The position numbers and the translations under genes are program-made. From NCBI RefSeq assembly GCF_023159225.1, contig NC_063161.1:71576767-71640766 (forward strand): a stretch of DNA of 64,000 bases, read 5' to 3'. The notes beneath the pieces were generated by a model. It ran no database searches. It saw only the letters and a list, made by a program, of their open reading frames with translations, and was not told where the DNA came from. This stretch comes from Perognathus longimembris pacificus. Taxonomy: Eukaryota > Chordata > Mammalia > Rodentia > Heteromyidae. This document shows positions 1-11,422 of this stretch, piece by piece (within the stretch, counting starts at the first letter, position 1; every line of letters begins with the position of its first letter).

Positions 1-675
1 CAGGAGCCTGCCATCAGTCATGGTAGGAAGAAGGAAGGTTGGGCTCACCATTTTCATGACTCCCAGCCACAATCCGAGGCTTTCAGATCTGGGACAAGGC
101 AGCCCAGCATGGTGGGAGCCCATGGGGGCTGGGGGGTGGTGGTGGTGGTGTGTGTGTGGAGAGCCTGCCAGGGAGAGGATGAGGAAGGGGCGGGAATTGC
201 TGTCCCCTGGGATCCAGGCCCTTAGTGACCAAAGGACTTCCCACCAGGCCCCACCTCTTAAAGGCATCACCATCTCCTCACAGACCAGTGCAAGGAGGAG
301 GCCACAGCAACTGCCCAGACCCCACAGAGAGAGCAAGGAGGGCGTGGGGGATCAGGTCCCCACTTCTCTTCCTCCTACCCTCCAGTCTCCAGCAGCCTAA
401 GCCCACAAGGAGGCAGAGTGTTGGGGAAGCACCAGACAATCAGCCTTTCCCAGGCCCAGGGGCTACTGTTACGGCAGAGAGTAGATATCGGGCGGGGGGG
501 GGGGGGAGCTACATGAAGATGACCAGGGACAGAGTCCTGAGGAAAACAAGCTAAAGGGCCTGCCTTCGGGAAGCCTTCCTTCCAAGGGCTGCTAGGCCAT
601 GATTCCCCCCCCACCACACACACACACAACACACACACATACATCACCAAAGTTGCTGCTCAGGCAGAGATGTTG
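1..675. other. 5' flank, unique and low-complexity DNA
   Basis: No gene is recognised. The stretch is moderately GC-rich with short G and C homopolymers (13 Gs at 494-506) and a short CA-rich patch near 609-640. Short open frames here lack any family resemblance. Confidence 0.6.
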
Positions 676-915
676 TAGAAAGAGGTTGTACACACCTGTC
701 GTCCCAGTCCCTCAGAGGCCGAGGTGGAGGATGGCAAGTTTGAGTCCAGCCTGGGAGAAGGAGAGGAACCCAGATTCAAAAGAGCAACATCAACAACAAC
801 AATGAAAGACTCATGGATTGGGAGGGATGGCACATGCCTGTAGTTCCAGCACTCAGGAGGCAGAGGCAGGAGGATCAGCTTAGGCCACATAGGAAGATGC
901 TGTCCCCAAATAAAC
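676..915 (+). mobile_element. Two diverged B1-like SINE pieces
   Basis: About 676-804 and 815-915 each carry the 7SL-type A-box/B-box landmarks in diverged form (cacctgtcgtcccag; cacatgcctgtagttccagc, then gaggcagaggcaggagg). The first ends in a CAA-rich tail. They appear to be old insertions. Confidence 0.65.
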
Positions 916-2040
916 AGGAATGAGCCTCAGCATAGAGGAAAAGAGGGCGGCGATGAACTGGTGCTTTTTCAGGTAGCAAGTGGACATGATCTTCCTCTCA
1001 GAGTGGGAGAAGGAGAAGAGGGAGGGGAGGGAGGGCAGGTGGGTGCAGGGGTGGCAACGAAGTTCATTACCACCCTGTCTGTATCCACCAATGGGACTGA
1101 TCAATGGCTGGCTGTCCCTTCCCCTATGCCGTGAATGCACAGACATGACGTGCGTGCATCTGGTGTGAGCAAAAGATCAGAGAAACTGAGTCATGTTTAC
1201 ACCAACAACACCACAAGCGGCAGCATGAAGCAATATGAGCTCCTGCAATCGACAGCTGGTGATGGAGGAGCTTTCAATCTTTTATTTTTGTCTCAGGCTA
1301 AGCAGGAAGTCTGGTGTTTGGCTGTATTTGGTATCGATTTTTCGTCATGACAAAGGAAATTTCAGAAGCTGTCTGTCATGCAGAAGCGAGGGGGCTGTGA
1401 AGTTTCTTCGCACACAGTTCTTCGGAGTCTATTAGGGTATTTTATTAGCAGTGTAGGCAGGAACTTTTCACACTTTGGGGAGTGTCATTTAAAGCCTTTC
1501 GTATCAGTTTCCTTAAAAAACCTAAGCAATAACAAATAATACTCTCATAAATAAACCATAAGGCTAAAGACCAAGGCAGGGAATGCAGATCCAAAAGGGA
1601 AAATATAATTTCCCAATGAAGACAATTACGAGACAGAGAACAATCAAGCACACAATGTTTCCGATAAAGTTCCTAAATGTACATTTCATTTAAGCTTAAT
1701 AAAATATCACTTATATTGCAATCATGCCATTTAATTATTTAAAAAATCCCATCCAACTGGATTAATAACTCTATAAAAGATACTGGTGTCTGTTCTAAAT
1801 TTCTCTCCTTCCAGCCCTTGATTATGAAGACAATCCTTCATTTTAGAATTTCCTTCTGTCCCTGCACGACCTGCTGTTAGCTCATTTTTTAAAAAAAACA
1901 CAACACAACACTGTAAATAATTTACATCAGAAGCTTGGAGACACACACAAAACTTTCCCACCCATACATTAAAAAAAATACTTTTCTTTGTCACGTATTC
2001 AATCTTAGGCACAGGCAAGTTTTAAGGGAATAGCATTTAC
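916..2040. other. Repeat-free flank, AT-rich in its second half
   Basis: I see no gene and no dispersed repeat. The part from about 1430 to 2030 is AT-rich with several TAAT-type cores, which would suit either neutral or regulatory DNA. Confidence 0.45.
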
Positions 2041-2044
2041 TGCT

Positions 2045-2150
2045 GCAGCTGGGGGCTGGGGGCACATGCCTAGAATCTCAGCTGCTTACAAGGCTGAGAT
2101 GTGAGGATGGAGGATTGTCTATCCAATTGTAGCTGGGCCAATGGATGAAC
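2045..2150 (+). mobile_element. Diverged B1-like SINE fragment
   Basis: The stretch reads like an eroded head (gggggcacatgcctagaatc, then caaggctgagatgtgagg). There is no ID-type tail, so it is truncated or old. Confidence 0.5.
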
Positions 2151-2298
2151 ACAACTCCATTACACACCCTTCTGCATCGGTGCTTGCTGGGCCAGTAAGC
2201 TAGCAGCTGTCCTTCTAGATGTCAGCCATGGGGGAGGGAGGCCCCTCCAAGATGTGTCAGAGAGGTTGCACCTCATGGTGGCGAGAGAGGTTGGGTGA

Positions 2299-2322
2299 CC
2301 AGACAGACAGACAGACAGACAG
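2299..2322 (+). repeat. (CAGA)n microsatellite
   Basis: Five to six perfect CAGA units lie shortly before the large GGAT array. Confidence 0.85.
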
Positions 2323-2419
2323 GATGAACCAGGGAAATCTGCCTCTGGTTTAAAACTCTGTTTTTTTGAAGTTTCTGCTAAGTGTGGAGGTTGCCACAAG
2401 TTTGGCTGGCAAGCTGGCT

Positions 2420-2765
2420 AGCTGGATGGATGGATGGATGGGTGGTGGTTGTCTGGCTGGCTGGTTGGATGGATGAATGGATGGATGGACAGATGGATGG
2501 ATGATGAATAGATGGATGGATGGATAGGTGGCTGGCTGTCTGGCTGGTTGGATGAATGAATGGATGGATGGAAGATAAATAGATGGATGGATGGGTGAAT
2601 GAATGGATGGACAGATGGATGGATGGATGATGAATGGATGGATGGATGGATGATGGATGGATAGGTGGGTGAAAGGATGGATGGACAGATGGCTGGCTGA
2701 CTGGAAGGGATGGATAGATAGATGAATGGATGGATGGCTGGCTGGCTGGCTGGATAGATGGATGG
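2420..2765 (+). repeat. (GGAT)n-based tetranucleotide array, about 350 bp
   Basis: Long imperfect array of TGGA/TGGC/TGAA units (ctgg, atgg, atga, atag). The interspersed CTGG blocks at both ends show multi-step expansion. Because the period is 4, every frame of the complement is an Ile/His/Pro/Ser-rich open frame; these are not genes. Confidence 0.95.
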
Positions 2766-2976
2766 TGGCATCTTGGCCTGGGGGCAGCAGACATGGTGCC
2801 CTCAGTTGCTCAGTGGGCTGGACATAGGAGGGAGGCTATGTTCTTGGGCCTTTGGAGGAGGGGCATGTGGGTGAATCAACTCCACCATCATTGCTAGCAG
2901 GTGTGATGAAGCTGGTACGTGGGACAGAGTCTGGGAAAGGCAAGTTCATTGCCATAGCAACAGCAAAGCCCAGGAG

Positions 2977-2978
<2 letters not shown>

Positions 2979-3022
<44 letters not shown>
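2979..3022 (+). repeat. (GT)22 microsatellite
   Basis: Uninterrupted GT repeat of about 44 bp. Confidence 0.98.
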
Positions 3023-3024
<2 letters not shown>

Positions 3025-3355
3025 TGGCTTTGTCAGTTCACAGACAAGGTAGTGAGGGTGGGGTTCATCTGTTTCCAATGCTATTTCTTCCACAGTGCAC
3101 TTGACCTTGAGCTACAGGCCCCTGGGCAGACCCCAGACTGTGTCGGGTGTGGCTCACCACCAGATGGGACCAGCTAAGCCAGTGCCCACACCTGGTTCAC
3201 AAACTGGCTGGTAAACTTCATGATTCCACTTAGTTTTTCCTACAGTCCCCATGGGAAGGCTTAGTTAGGGTTCAGTTATGACAGGACTGGATCCAGTGAC
3301 TCAGAGAAGTGAAGCAATCAGTTCCAAGTTGCCCAGCTAAAAAGGCTACATACAT

Positions 3356-3568
3356 CTGGCTCTGCTAGCTCACGCCTGTAATCCTAGCTACTCAGGATGC
3401 TGAGATCTGAGGATCACAGTTCAAAGCCAGCCAGGGCAGGAAAGTTTGTGACATTCTAATCTCCAATGAACCACCGGAAATGGTTCTGTGGCTCAAGCAC
3501 TAGCCTTGAGTAAAAATGCTCAGGGACAGCATGCAGGCTCTGAGTTCAAGCCCCATGACTGACCGAAA
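3356..3568 (+). mobile_element. Composite SINE (B1-like head, ID-like tail)
   Basis: Head with ctcacgcctgtaatcctagc, middle with aatctccaatgaaccaccgg, tail with ctgtggctcaagcactag and gagttcaagccccatgac. Nearly full length, in the + orientation. One of the clearest copies of the family that characterises this genome. Confidence 0.85.
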
Positions 3569-3929
3569 GCTGTACAGAGCCGAGGCTTGCAGGCAGGTCT
3601 GTCCATCTGATGCCCCTCCCCCGCCCCCCATGATTTTCTGTGTCTCTTCTGGGAAGAGCACTTAGCCCTGTTCATCTCTGGCCATGGCCATGTCTGATGG
3701 GTGCGGGGAGACAGTTGTTTGAAGAGAAGGAAATTTGGTCCAGTATTTGAAATGACACCTGCATACCAGGACTGAAAGGTGACACGCTGGTGGGCGGCAG
3801 AACACCCTGGGCAGAGGCAACCTAGGAGAAACTGGGGCAGGATTTGTTTGAGGAGAGCAAGTGTTAAATAAATCAGGTTGTAGAGGACAGCCAAGGGGGA
3901 GGGGCAGGTCATTCCTTGCCAGCCCTCCC

Positions 3930-4365
3930 TCTCCCCCTCCCTCCCAGGGAATCCCTTAATCAAAGGGAAAATGGCATTGAAAGGTGTGTGGGGGGGGGGG
4001 TGCCACCCACTTCAATAGTCATTTCCAAACCCCTCGAAGCCAGGCCGCCTCGCATAGAAAGATCGGATAAGGGGAGCATGTGCAAACCAGTCCCAACTCC
4101 CACTCACTGGCAGTATTAAGTTTAGGAACCCAGGGAGGCAAAGATCCCGCCGTAGAATTAATTGCAAATTGGTTCACTAAACGGACTGCCTTTGGCCGGC
4201 TGATAGGGAAGCCCGGAGCCTGGGCACCTCCCTTCCCACAGCGCCAGCCAGGGCCCGATCGCTAATCAGATCTTTCTTCAGACAGTCAGTCCATTAAACC
4301 CGACTCCCCTAAAGTGAAGAAGTGAACAATTAGCGGGGAGCCTAGCCTCTCCCGGCGGCACATAG
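3930..4365. promoter_or_regulatory. Candidate upstream enhancer block
   Basis: Unique, repeat-free sequence of mixed composition, with scattered CpGs, about 11.5 kb upstream of exon 1a. It contains a TCF/LEF-type ATCAAAGG (3959-3966), a homeodomain/POU-like TTAATTGCAAAT (about 4158-4169), GCTAATC near 4261 and CAATTAGC near 4328. The texture resembles conserved vertebrate enhancers, but conservation was not tested. Confidence 0.35.
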
Positions 4366-5250
4366 CCCCACACTACCACATTTCAGGGGGAGTTTTGAGC
4401 TCTTTCTCCCTTGGGCTTTCATTGGCCACCCATGTCTCAGCCCAAACCCTGGCCAAGTTGTCCATCTTTATTCTAGAGGCCCTGGGTCGGGGGTCTGGAC
4501 CTCCCTCGCTGCACAGAGATGGCTGGAAACGAGACTCCTTCTGACACACAGGACGGCTGGCAAGCAGGTTGCTGTAAGGTAGGCTGGCAGTCTCCTCCAG
4601 GTGGCAGCCTGAAGGGGTGGGAGGCAGATTTCCACCTGGACATCCGGGTATGTTCCGGGCAGGTCGAGGGCCAGGTGTGTGGATGGAAGAGGCCACCTCA
4701 GAGCTGGGTGCCTTAGTCTCCCCTGATGGAAAATGGGTGTGCAATCCCCACCCCCCCTCCAGCTCCCTACAAGGATTAGCCATTGTCCAGAGCTGGTGTG
4801 ATTAGCGGCTTTCCCAGGCAAGCAGGGTAACTGTGGGTGACCTCACACCCTGCCCGGCCCGTCCAACCTCAGGAGGCCAGCGGGTCATAGTGCGGTTCCC
4901 CGTGGCTCCCTTCCCAGCCCTCTGCCAAGAGGCCCTGCGAATGTTTTCTTTGGGTGGAGGCCCAGCCTCTCAGAAGTCCAAAGAGAGGCTCCTGGCTGGG
5001 TGGACCCTCACGCCAACGTCAGAATTAGACTCAGGGATGAGGATAGCTGAGATACAGAGGTGACACTAACTTGCCATGGGTTCACAACACTGCCGGCCCT
5101 AAGTATCCATCAGCTCTCACACCACTCAGGGCTGAGCATCTTCAAGGTCAGCTCTGCCACATCTTCGTTTCCATCTGGTAGTATTTTCTTGGACACATCA
5201 AATAATCTCAAACAGGTATCGGCATCATCCCAGTTTTATCTTTATTTTGT
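4366..5250. other. Unique 5' flank, nothing recognised
   Basis: Moderately GC-rich DNA without recognisable repeats, exons or strong motifs. Short open frames on both strands show no domain or codon pattern that I recognise. Confidence 0.5.
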
Positions 5251-5254
5251 GACA

Positions 5255-5505
5255 ATACTGGGGGGAGAGGGGAGGGTCTCTTGAACTCAGGACCTGGTGC
5301 TATCCTTTAACTTTTTTTTTTTTTTAAGTCAAGACTGGTGCTTTAAATCACATGAGCTTGGCTTTTTTTTTCTCTTTTTTTGTAGTTAATTGGAAATAAG
5401 AGTGTCAGGGACTTTGCTGTCCAAGCTGGCTTTAAGCTGTGATTCCCCCAGATCTCAGCCTCTTGAGTAGCAAGGATTACAGGCCTGAGCCATTAGTGCC
5501 TAGTT
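5255..5505 (-). mobile_element. Composite SINE, reverse orientation
   Basis: Reverse copy with tcttgaactcaggacctgg (tail) and cagcctcttgagtagcaagg, then attacaggcctgagcca (head), interrupted by two poly(T) tracts. Confidence 0.75.
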
Positions 5506-6240
5506 TCCTCCAGTTAGATGTCAGGTCCTCTGCAGCTGTTGTGTTTCCTGATGCCTTGCCCACCCGCCCTCCTGCCTGCCAAGCAGGCCCCACGTGCATG
5601 CGTGTGGTGGTGGATCTGAGGCGACTCCTTTCACATCCTGTCAGAGAAAAAGCAAAGACATGTTGCCTCTCTCCATGTGGGGTTGTGGTCTCGGCTGTGA
5701 TTTCTGAAATAAAAGGTCCCAGATAAACAGGCTTCGATGCTGAATAGGAGCCCAGCCCGCTCCCGTGCCAGGGTCAGGCCTGGCCTATCCAAGACAAATT
5801 TCATGTGGTAATAAGCAGTTAGGCTTGCCAAAAGCAAAGACGGCCGAAGGAGTACAACGTTCTGTGGCTTCAAGAATGTGTGTTGGGGAAGTAAAGGCTT
5901 GTGGAGACCTGTGGAGCAAGATGGGGGGTGGTGGTGGTGGTGGCAGCCTGATGGGAGGGGGAAAGGGAGGGGGAGAGGGAGGGAGGGAGCATGAGGAGTC
6001 CTCCTTCCCTTTAGAGGTCCTTCCCACAGTGTTCCATCCTCTATAGAAAAGGGACAGAGAACTGGGAGGGACTTTTGAGCCCAGCTCAGGCTACAAAAGG
6101 GATATACAACAAAACCTTAATAAATAGGGGTTGGCAAAACCAACCCACCCACCAACTGATCAATCAATCCCGGCACCAATTGCTTGAGAAAAGGTCTGGA
6201 TGGGGGCAAATGATAGGATAAGCTTACACACAGTCCATCA
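5506..6240. other. Unique 5' flank
   Basis: No gene is recognised. A short GGT/GGGA-rich purine patch lies at about 5921-5990. Otherwise no structure is seen. Confidence 0.5.
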
Positions 6241-6330
6241 GGGCTGGCAGAGTGGCTCAAATGATTAGAGTACCTGCCTAGAAAGTGAGGAAGTGCCGAG
6301 TTCAAATCCTGGCACTGCAAAACAAAGAAA
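6241..6330 (+). mobile_element. ID-like SINE monomer
   Basis: tRNA-derived monomer with ggctggcagagtggctcaaa and gagttcaaatcctggcac followed by an A-rich tail. Confidence 0.7.
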
Positions 6331-6427
6331 GAGACTGACAATGTGGCTCTCTGGGAGCTTGGCCAAGGAATCTCTTCTCTCTGTTTTAGTGCTCAGAGTC
6401 TCTACTTATCTATAAAGTGGCACTGAG

Positions 6428-6893
6428 AGGCTGGGTGTCAGTGCTCATGCCTGTAATCCTATCTACTCAGGAGGTTGAGTTCTGAGGATCATTGTTCAAA
6501 GCCAGCCCAGGGGCTGGGAATATGGCCTAGTGGTAGAGTGCTTGCCTCATCTACATGAAGCCCTGGGTTTGATTCTTCAGCACCACATATATAGAAAAGA
6601 CCAGAAGTGGCATTGTGGTTCAAGTGGTAGAGTGCTAGCCTTGAGCCAAAAGAAGCTCAGGGACAGTGCTCAGGCCCTGAGTTCAAGGCCCAGGACTGGA
6701 AGAATAAAAAGCCAACCCAGCCAGGAAAGCCCATGAGATTCTTATCTCCAATTAATCACAGAGAAAGCTGGAAGTGGCACTGTGGTTCAAGTGCTAGAGT
6801 GCCAGCCTTGAACAAAAGGGAGCTCAGGGACCATGCCCAGGCCCAGAATTCAAGTTCTAGGACTGGCAATAAATAAGTAAATAAAAATAAATT
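6428..6893 (+). mobile_element. Nested SINE complex
   Basis: A B1-like head (6430-6508) is followed by a nearly perfect ID element (6509-6597, gggctgggaatatggcctag, then cagcaccacatatatagaa), then an ID-like tail (6598-6710), then a second body and tail (6711-6893) ending in an A-rich run. The order suggests one composite SINE joined or interrupted by a younger ID-type copy. Confidence 0.8.
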
Positions 6894-7475
6894 GCAAAAT
6901 GGCCCTGAGATGCCAATGGAAGTGGAGCGGGAAGCTGCGCAGAGGAAGTCAGCTGGGGAATGTGAGTGTAATACGACTCAATAAGGCTGAATAATAGCCA
7001 TGCCCAGGGAGCTCCAGCAGTGAGATCTTTAAATCACCATCTGTCTGTGAGAGAGGTGGTATATGCCTGCTGGGGAAGTCAGACAGACATACACACTCTC
7101 TTTGTTGGAGCTTGACTCTGGTGGTCGTGTGCAAAGCGTGTTAGCTCAGCTGTGTGTGTGTGCGTGTGGGCACGCATGTGTACTGGATGCCTCAGCCTCC
7201 TTTCTGACACAGTGAACAAGAAAATGGCTCAAAGTAAGCATGGAGTCCCAGCATCCTACTTTAGAGCCAGTCACCCCCCTGCCCCTCCCAGGAGCAGGGC
7301 TGGCTCCGCCTCCTGAGTCCTTGACTTTCAAGTCTGCTGGGCGCCTCCTTCCTTGTCCTTACTGGTCAGCCCTGCATAGCCAGGCCTCTCCTGACCTCAA
7401 GTATCTCCTGCCTGTCCCTCCCTCCCCTTTAGTCTCATCATTTCAGATCTCCTACTGTGAGGATGTAATCCAGGA
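6894..7475. other. Unique 5' flank
   Basis: No gene or repeat is recognised apart from a short GT-rich patch near 7151-7180. Confidence 0.5.
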
Positions 7476-7479
7476 GCCG

Positions 7480-7832
7480 GCAGGCTGGTGCCTCAGTGGC
7501 CCAGTGCTGGCCTCGCATGCTGGAGGCCCAGGGTTCCAGTCCCAGCTTTGCAAATAAAATAAGATTTAAAAAAAAGAATCTCAGTTCAGTCAAGCACCAG
7601 TAGCTCTATAATCCCAGCTGCTGGGGAGGGTAAGATCTGAGTATGGGAGTTTGAAGCCAGCCAAGGAAGAAAGAGTCTGGGGGACTCATCTCCAATAAAG
7701 CAGCAAAAAGCAGGAAGTGGAGATGTGGCTCAAGTGGTAGAATGCTAGCCTTAAGGGGGAAAAAAAACCCTAAGAGACAGCACCCAGGTCCTGAGTCCAA
7801 GCACAAGAACTAGCAAAAAAAAAAAAAAAGTA
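7480..7832 (+). mobile_element. ID-like fragment followed by a composite SINE
   Basis: About 7480-7570 is an ID-like monomer (ggtgcctcagtggcccagtg, then cagggttccagtcccagc). About 7592-7832 is a composite SINE with head (ctataatcccagctgctggg), tail (atgtggctcaagtggtagaa) and a poly(A) end. Confidence 0.75.
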
Positions 7833-8535
7833 TAAGTTCGGTACACAGCTCAACACCATAGCAAAGGCCTGTCATAGGCTTTCTAGACACTGTGTGTGCT
7901 TCAGTTCAAATGATTCATGCTCACACTGTTCCATTGTCTCCCTCACAGATAAACAGTGGGTTCTCAGGGCAGCCTTGATCTGACTCTGCTTCACCTCCTC
8001 CACAGGGGCTCACCTGCCCTCCAAAACACCTTCTGAGAGAACAACCAGGGTTTGCCCAGCCACCATTTGTGTGGGGTATCCCGCCCTTAATGACTTCAAT
8101 TTCTCTCAAGTGCCTTTGTATTTTATACTCTCTTCAATTAGCACTAATCGCACAGCACTTGGCACCTTTGTCAGCTCTCTTGTTGGACAGCTCTGAAGTA
8201 TTTTACAAGAAAGTGTTAATTATTCCCATTTTACAGGCAGGAAACCCTAGGCCAAGGCCACTGGTGACTCAGTGGCAAAATTAGGACAGGATTTTCCTCT
8301 GTCTGCTTTCAGGTTTCTGCCTCTGGGTAGGAGTGGAATTACTGTGTGAAGGGACACCCTTCTAGGGGCTGTGGTGTCTTCCTTTTAAAGAATACTTGTG
8401 GGTTTCCCTCAATTAGAAAGGTAGTGGACACACATGGAGAAAATATGTAAATATAGAAGATGAAAGTCATTCTTAAATTCACCACCCAAGCATGCCTACT
8501 ATTAGCATTTTGGTTGATTTTCTTCAGTATTTTAT
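7833..8535. other. Unique 5' flank, AT-leaning
   Basis: Repeat-free. No exon-like pattern is recognised. Confidence 0.5.
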
Positions 8536-8968
8536 TTTGTGGTTTTGGTACTAGGATTTGAATTCAAGGCCTTGCAGTCTCACTGGGCTTTTCCCTCCCT
8601 CCCTCCCTCCCTCCCTCCCTCCCTCCCTCCCTCCCTCCCTCCCTCCCTCCCTCTCTCCCTCTCTCCCTTCCTCCCTCCCTTCTTTTCTTCCTTCCTTTTC
8701 TTTTTTGGTACTGGGATCAAACCCAGGATGTTGCACTTGCTAGGCAAGCACTTTGCCTCTGAGCTACATCTCAGCCCTTCACTGGGTTTTTCTATTAAAA
8801 GACTGGCACTCTACCACTTCAGCCACACCTCTACTTCTGGCTCTGGCTGGGTAACTGGAGATAAGAGGCCCATGGACTTTCCTGCCCTGTCTGGCTTTGG
8901 ACCAGGATCCTCACATCTTAGCCTCCTGAGTAGCTGTGATTACAGGCATGAGCCACTGATGCTGGGCT
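8536..8968 (-). mobile_element. Reverse composite SINE interrupted by a polypyrimidine array
   Basis: SINE tail sequence (8536-8585) and an ID-like piece plus a full reverse body (8705-8968, ending cctcctgagtagctgtgatt, then acaggcatgagccactga) flank a TCCC array. The array probably grew from the SINE's own tail. Confidence 0.75.
8592..8705 (+). repeat. (TCCC)n / polypyrimidine array
   Basis: About 60 bp of near-perfect CCCT units, then mixed TCCC/TCTC/TTCC. All three frames and their complements stay open; not coding. Confidence 0.95.
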
Positions 8969-9556
8969 TGTGTGTATGTGCATGTGTGTGCACATGGGTG
9001 CATGTTTTAATAAGGAAGAGTATTTGTTAAATTAGAGGCCTACTTTCCTGATTTCTTTCTTCTCCTCTTCATCTCTGCACCCCTTCCCCCCCCCCCATTT
9101 GACATCATCCAAGTTTCTGCCTGGGTTAAAGCTACTTACTTCAGCCTCTCAGATGTTATAATACATGGGCTGACACCAGATCAAATATTTAGTGTGAAGG
9201 AAGCTTGAAGGAATGAGAAAGTTTTCTATTCACTGCTTTCTGTTTACCAGAGGAACAAGCTTTCAAAACTTTACAAATCACACTTATTCAGGGCAAATAT
9301 ATTCTGGCTGACAGTGTATATGACAAAGAAAATCTAATTACATCTCAGGCAGATAAATCTCTGCTTCACTCCAATGGTCTAACTGCAGAGGTGTGTCTGA
9401 AAAGGGACAGTGAACAGGAGTGAAAAGACCAAGTAAAATGATCTTCTGTCCCTGCTGTGTGCCCCAGTACCAGGACTGTGTGTCTCAAGAAGGAAGAAGA
9501 TGAGCTAACAAAAGGTCTTAGCATAGAAGTTGAACTTTACATTAAGCAAGATCCTA
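8969..9556. other. Unique AT-rich 5' flank
   Basis: No gene is recognised. A short GT-rich start and a poly(C) run near 9085 are the only structure. Confidence 0.5.
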
Positions 9557-9557
9557 A

Positions 9558-9760
9558 TCAGTTGGGTATAGAAGCTTATGCTTGCAATCCCAGCTACTCC
9601 AAAGCTGAGATCTTAGGGTTGCAGTTGGAAGCCATGTCAGGCAGGAATGTTCATGAGACACTTATTTCCAATAAGAAAAGCCAGAAGTGGAACTGTGGCC
9701 AACCTTGAGTGAGAGAGCCTGGGCCCTGAGTTCAAGTCTCAAAGCCAGCAAAACAAGCAA
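9558..9760 (+). mobile_element. Diverged composite SINE
   Basis: Head (atgcttgcaatcccagctac) and tail (ccctgagttcaagtctcaaa) are both recognisable but eroded. Confidence 0.7.
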
Positions 9761-9862
9761 CAACTAATCATGATATTTGTATAGTGCTTTCCGTATTTCA
9801 AGATACTGATTTTGCACACTACCAATTTCTAGTAATTCAGTAAAGATCTCAGTGGGAATCAT

Positions 9863-9912
9863 ATATATATGTATATATATACATATATATATATATGACA
9901 CACACATATAGT
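9863..9912 (+). repeat. AT/CA alternating repeat
   Basis: Alternating purine-pyrimidine tract of TA with interspersed TG/CA, largely self-complementary. Confidence 0.85.
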
Positions 9913-10138
9913 GATAGTCCTGGGGGCTTGAACTCAGGACCTGAGTGTGGTCTCTGAGCCTCTTTTGCTTAAGGCTAGCTCTGTCACTGGAGGTGCAGCT
10001 GTACTTCTGGCTTTTTAGTGGTTAATTGAAGAGTAAAAGTCTCATGAACTTTCCTACTTGAGCTGGCTTTGAAGTGAGATCCTCAGATCTCAGCCTACTG
10101 AATAGGATGACAGGCATGAGCCACCAGCAACGGGCTGA
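9913..10138 (-). mobile_element. Composite SINE, reverse orientation
   Basis: Reverse tail (cttgaactcaggacctgag), middle (tagtggttaattgaagag) and head (caggcatgagccaccagc) in order. Confidence 0.85.
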
Positions 10139-10193
10139 GATGTGCTTTTCTAATAAACTCTACATACAGAAGACTTTATATTAGAATTAGGTG

Positions 10194-10424
10194 GGCTGGG
10201 GGTGTGGCTCAAGTGGTAGTGCCTGTCTAGTATGAGGCCTTGGGTTCAAACCTAGTAAGAAACTCTATGTCTTCTGTGCCTGGTATGTCCCAATGCCAGG
10301 ACAAGTTGAACCTAGCTATGTAGCAATTTTTCTCTTCCTTCCTTCCTCCCTTCCTCCCTCCCTCCCTCTCTCCCTCCCTCTCCTTCCTTCCTTCCTTCCT
10401 TCCTTCCTTCCTTCCTTCCTTCCT

Positions 10425-10503
<79 letters not shown>

Positions 10504-10565
10504 CTTTGCATTGCAGGGCAATGCTAAGCAAATGTGCTACCACTGAGCTATGCCCCAGCCCCCAT
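10194..10565. mobile_element. Two ID-like fragments around a CTTT/CCTT array
   Basis: A forward ID-like piece (10194-10262, ggtgtggctcaagtggtag) and a reverse one (10510-10565, gctaccactgagctatgccc) bracket the tetranucleotide array. The reverse copy's tail adjoins the array and may have seeded it. Confidence 0.6.
10331..10506 (+). repeat. (CCTT)n-(CTTT)n polypyrimidine array
   Basis: About 175 bp of pure pyrimidine, shifting from TCCC-like through CCTT to CTTT units. Lys/Glu/Arg frames on the complement are repeat artefacts. Confidence 0.97.
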
Positions 10566-11104
10566 GAAACTAGACCTAAATTCAAAGCATGAGCCACAGA
10601 CCCCGCCTGTGTAAAACCCACACTGTAAGCTTTCTTGTCTAAGACGGGCAGGGAGCAGAGCAGCACGTAATCTTTAGAGGTGTGAAAAGCTCCCGAGGCC
10701 ATGCCATTAATTGATCCTACCCAAAGGTGAGAGGCAGACTTCAATGGTGGGCCAGAAACTGCTGTCTTTGAAGATTTCCATAAAGGGTCTCAGAGGTGAA
10801 GACAAGCTCCCTTGCGAGATAGGTGGGCTGGCTTGGGAACAGCAGAGTCTAGTATTTAGAAATCATTATAGTTGGTTCTTACAAGTTTGGCAGGTTCTTG
10901 ATACAATTATATAACTTAACACACACATTTGGCGTATAGAGATGAATTAGGCACTATGCATGTAATTACATGTGGCGAAATAGGTGCTTTTATTTGGTGG
11001 ATATTTACATAGCATACTGAATAGTGTACTTAGAAATAATTAACATAAAGTATTATTTTAAAAAAACAAAACAATTAAAAGTCATTTAGTTTACTTGAGG
11101 TCCA

Positions 11105-11135
<31 letters not shown>

Positions 11136-11422
11136 ATCTGGACTAGACCTTTCATTTATATTCCAGGAGGTTTTGGCCAAACTATTGTGGAAAGTAGTCT
11201 CCACTCCAAAAGAGTAATTTTGATTTTCTGTTATTTATAATTTTTTCATGTTAGGAAAAGGCCTTTTCCAATCGAAAGGATCTCAAAACGTCTATCTTGG
11301 CTGAGAGCTTTCTAGATTTCAGCCATTTATAAATTCAGTCTCTTCTGATGAATACCTTGATGATTTTTTTTTAACTTTTCGTATTTATGGAATTCTCCGG
11401 GGACACTGAGATTGTGATTCAT
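10566..11422. other. Unique AT-rich 5' flank with an (AG)11 run
   Basis: No gene is recognised. An (AG)n microsatellite lies at 11113-11134. The rest is AT-rich unique DNA. Confidence 0.5.

Noticed and set aside
2300..2765. CRISPR-like array from regularly spaced repeats
   Set aside because: Contiguous microsatellite without unique spacers, in a mammalian genome.
2378..2794. Ile/His/Pro/Ser repeat protein on the complement
   Set aside because: Translation of the GGAT tetranucleotide array; neighbouring frames give the same peptide shifted.
6241..6330. tRNA gene
   Set aside because: A-box/B-box-like words belong to an ID SINE; there is no cloverleaf with a matched acceptor stem.
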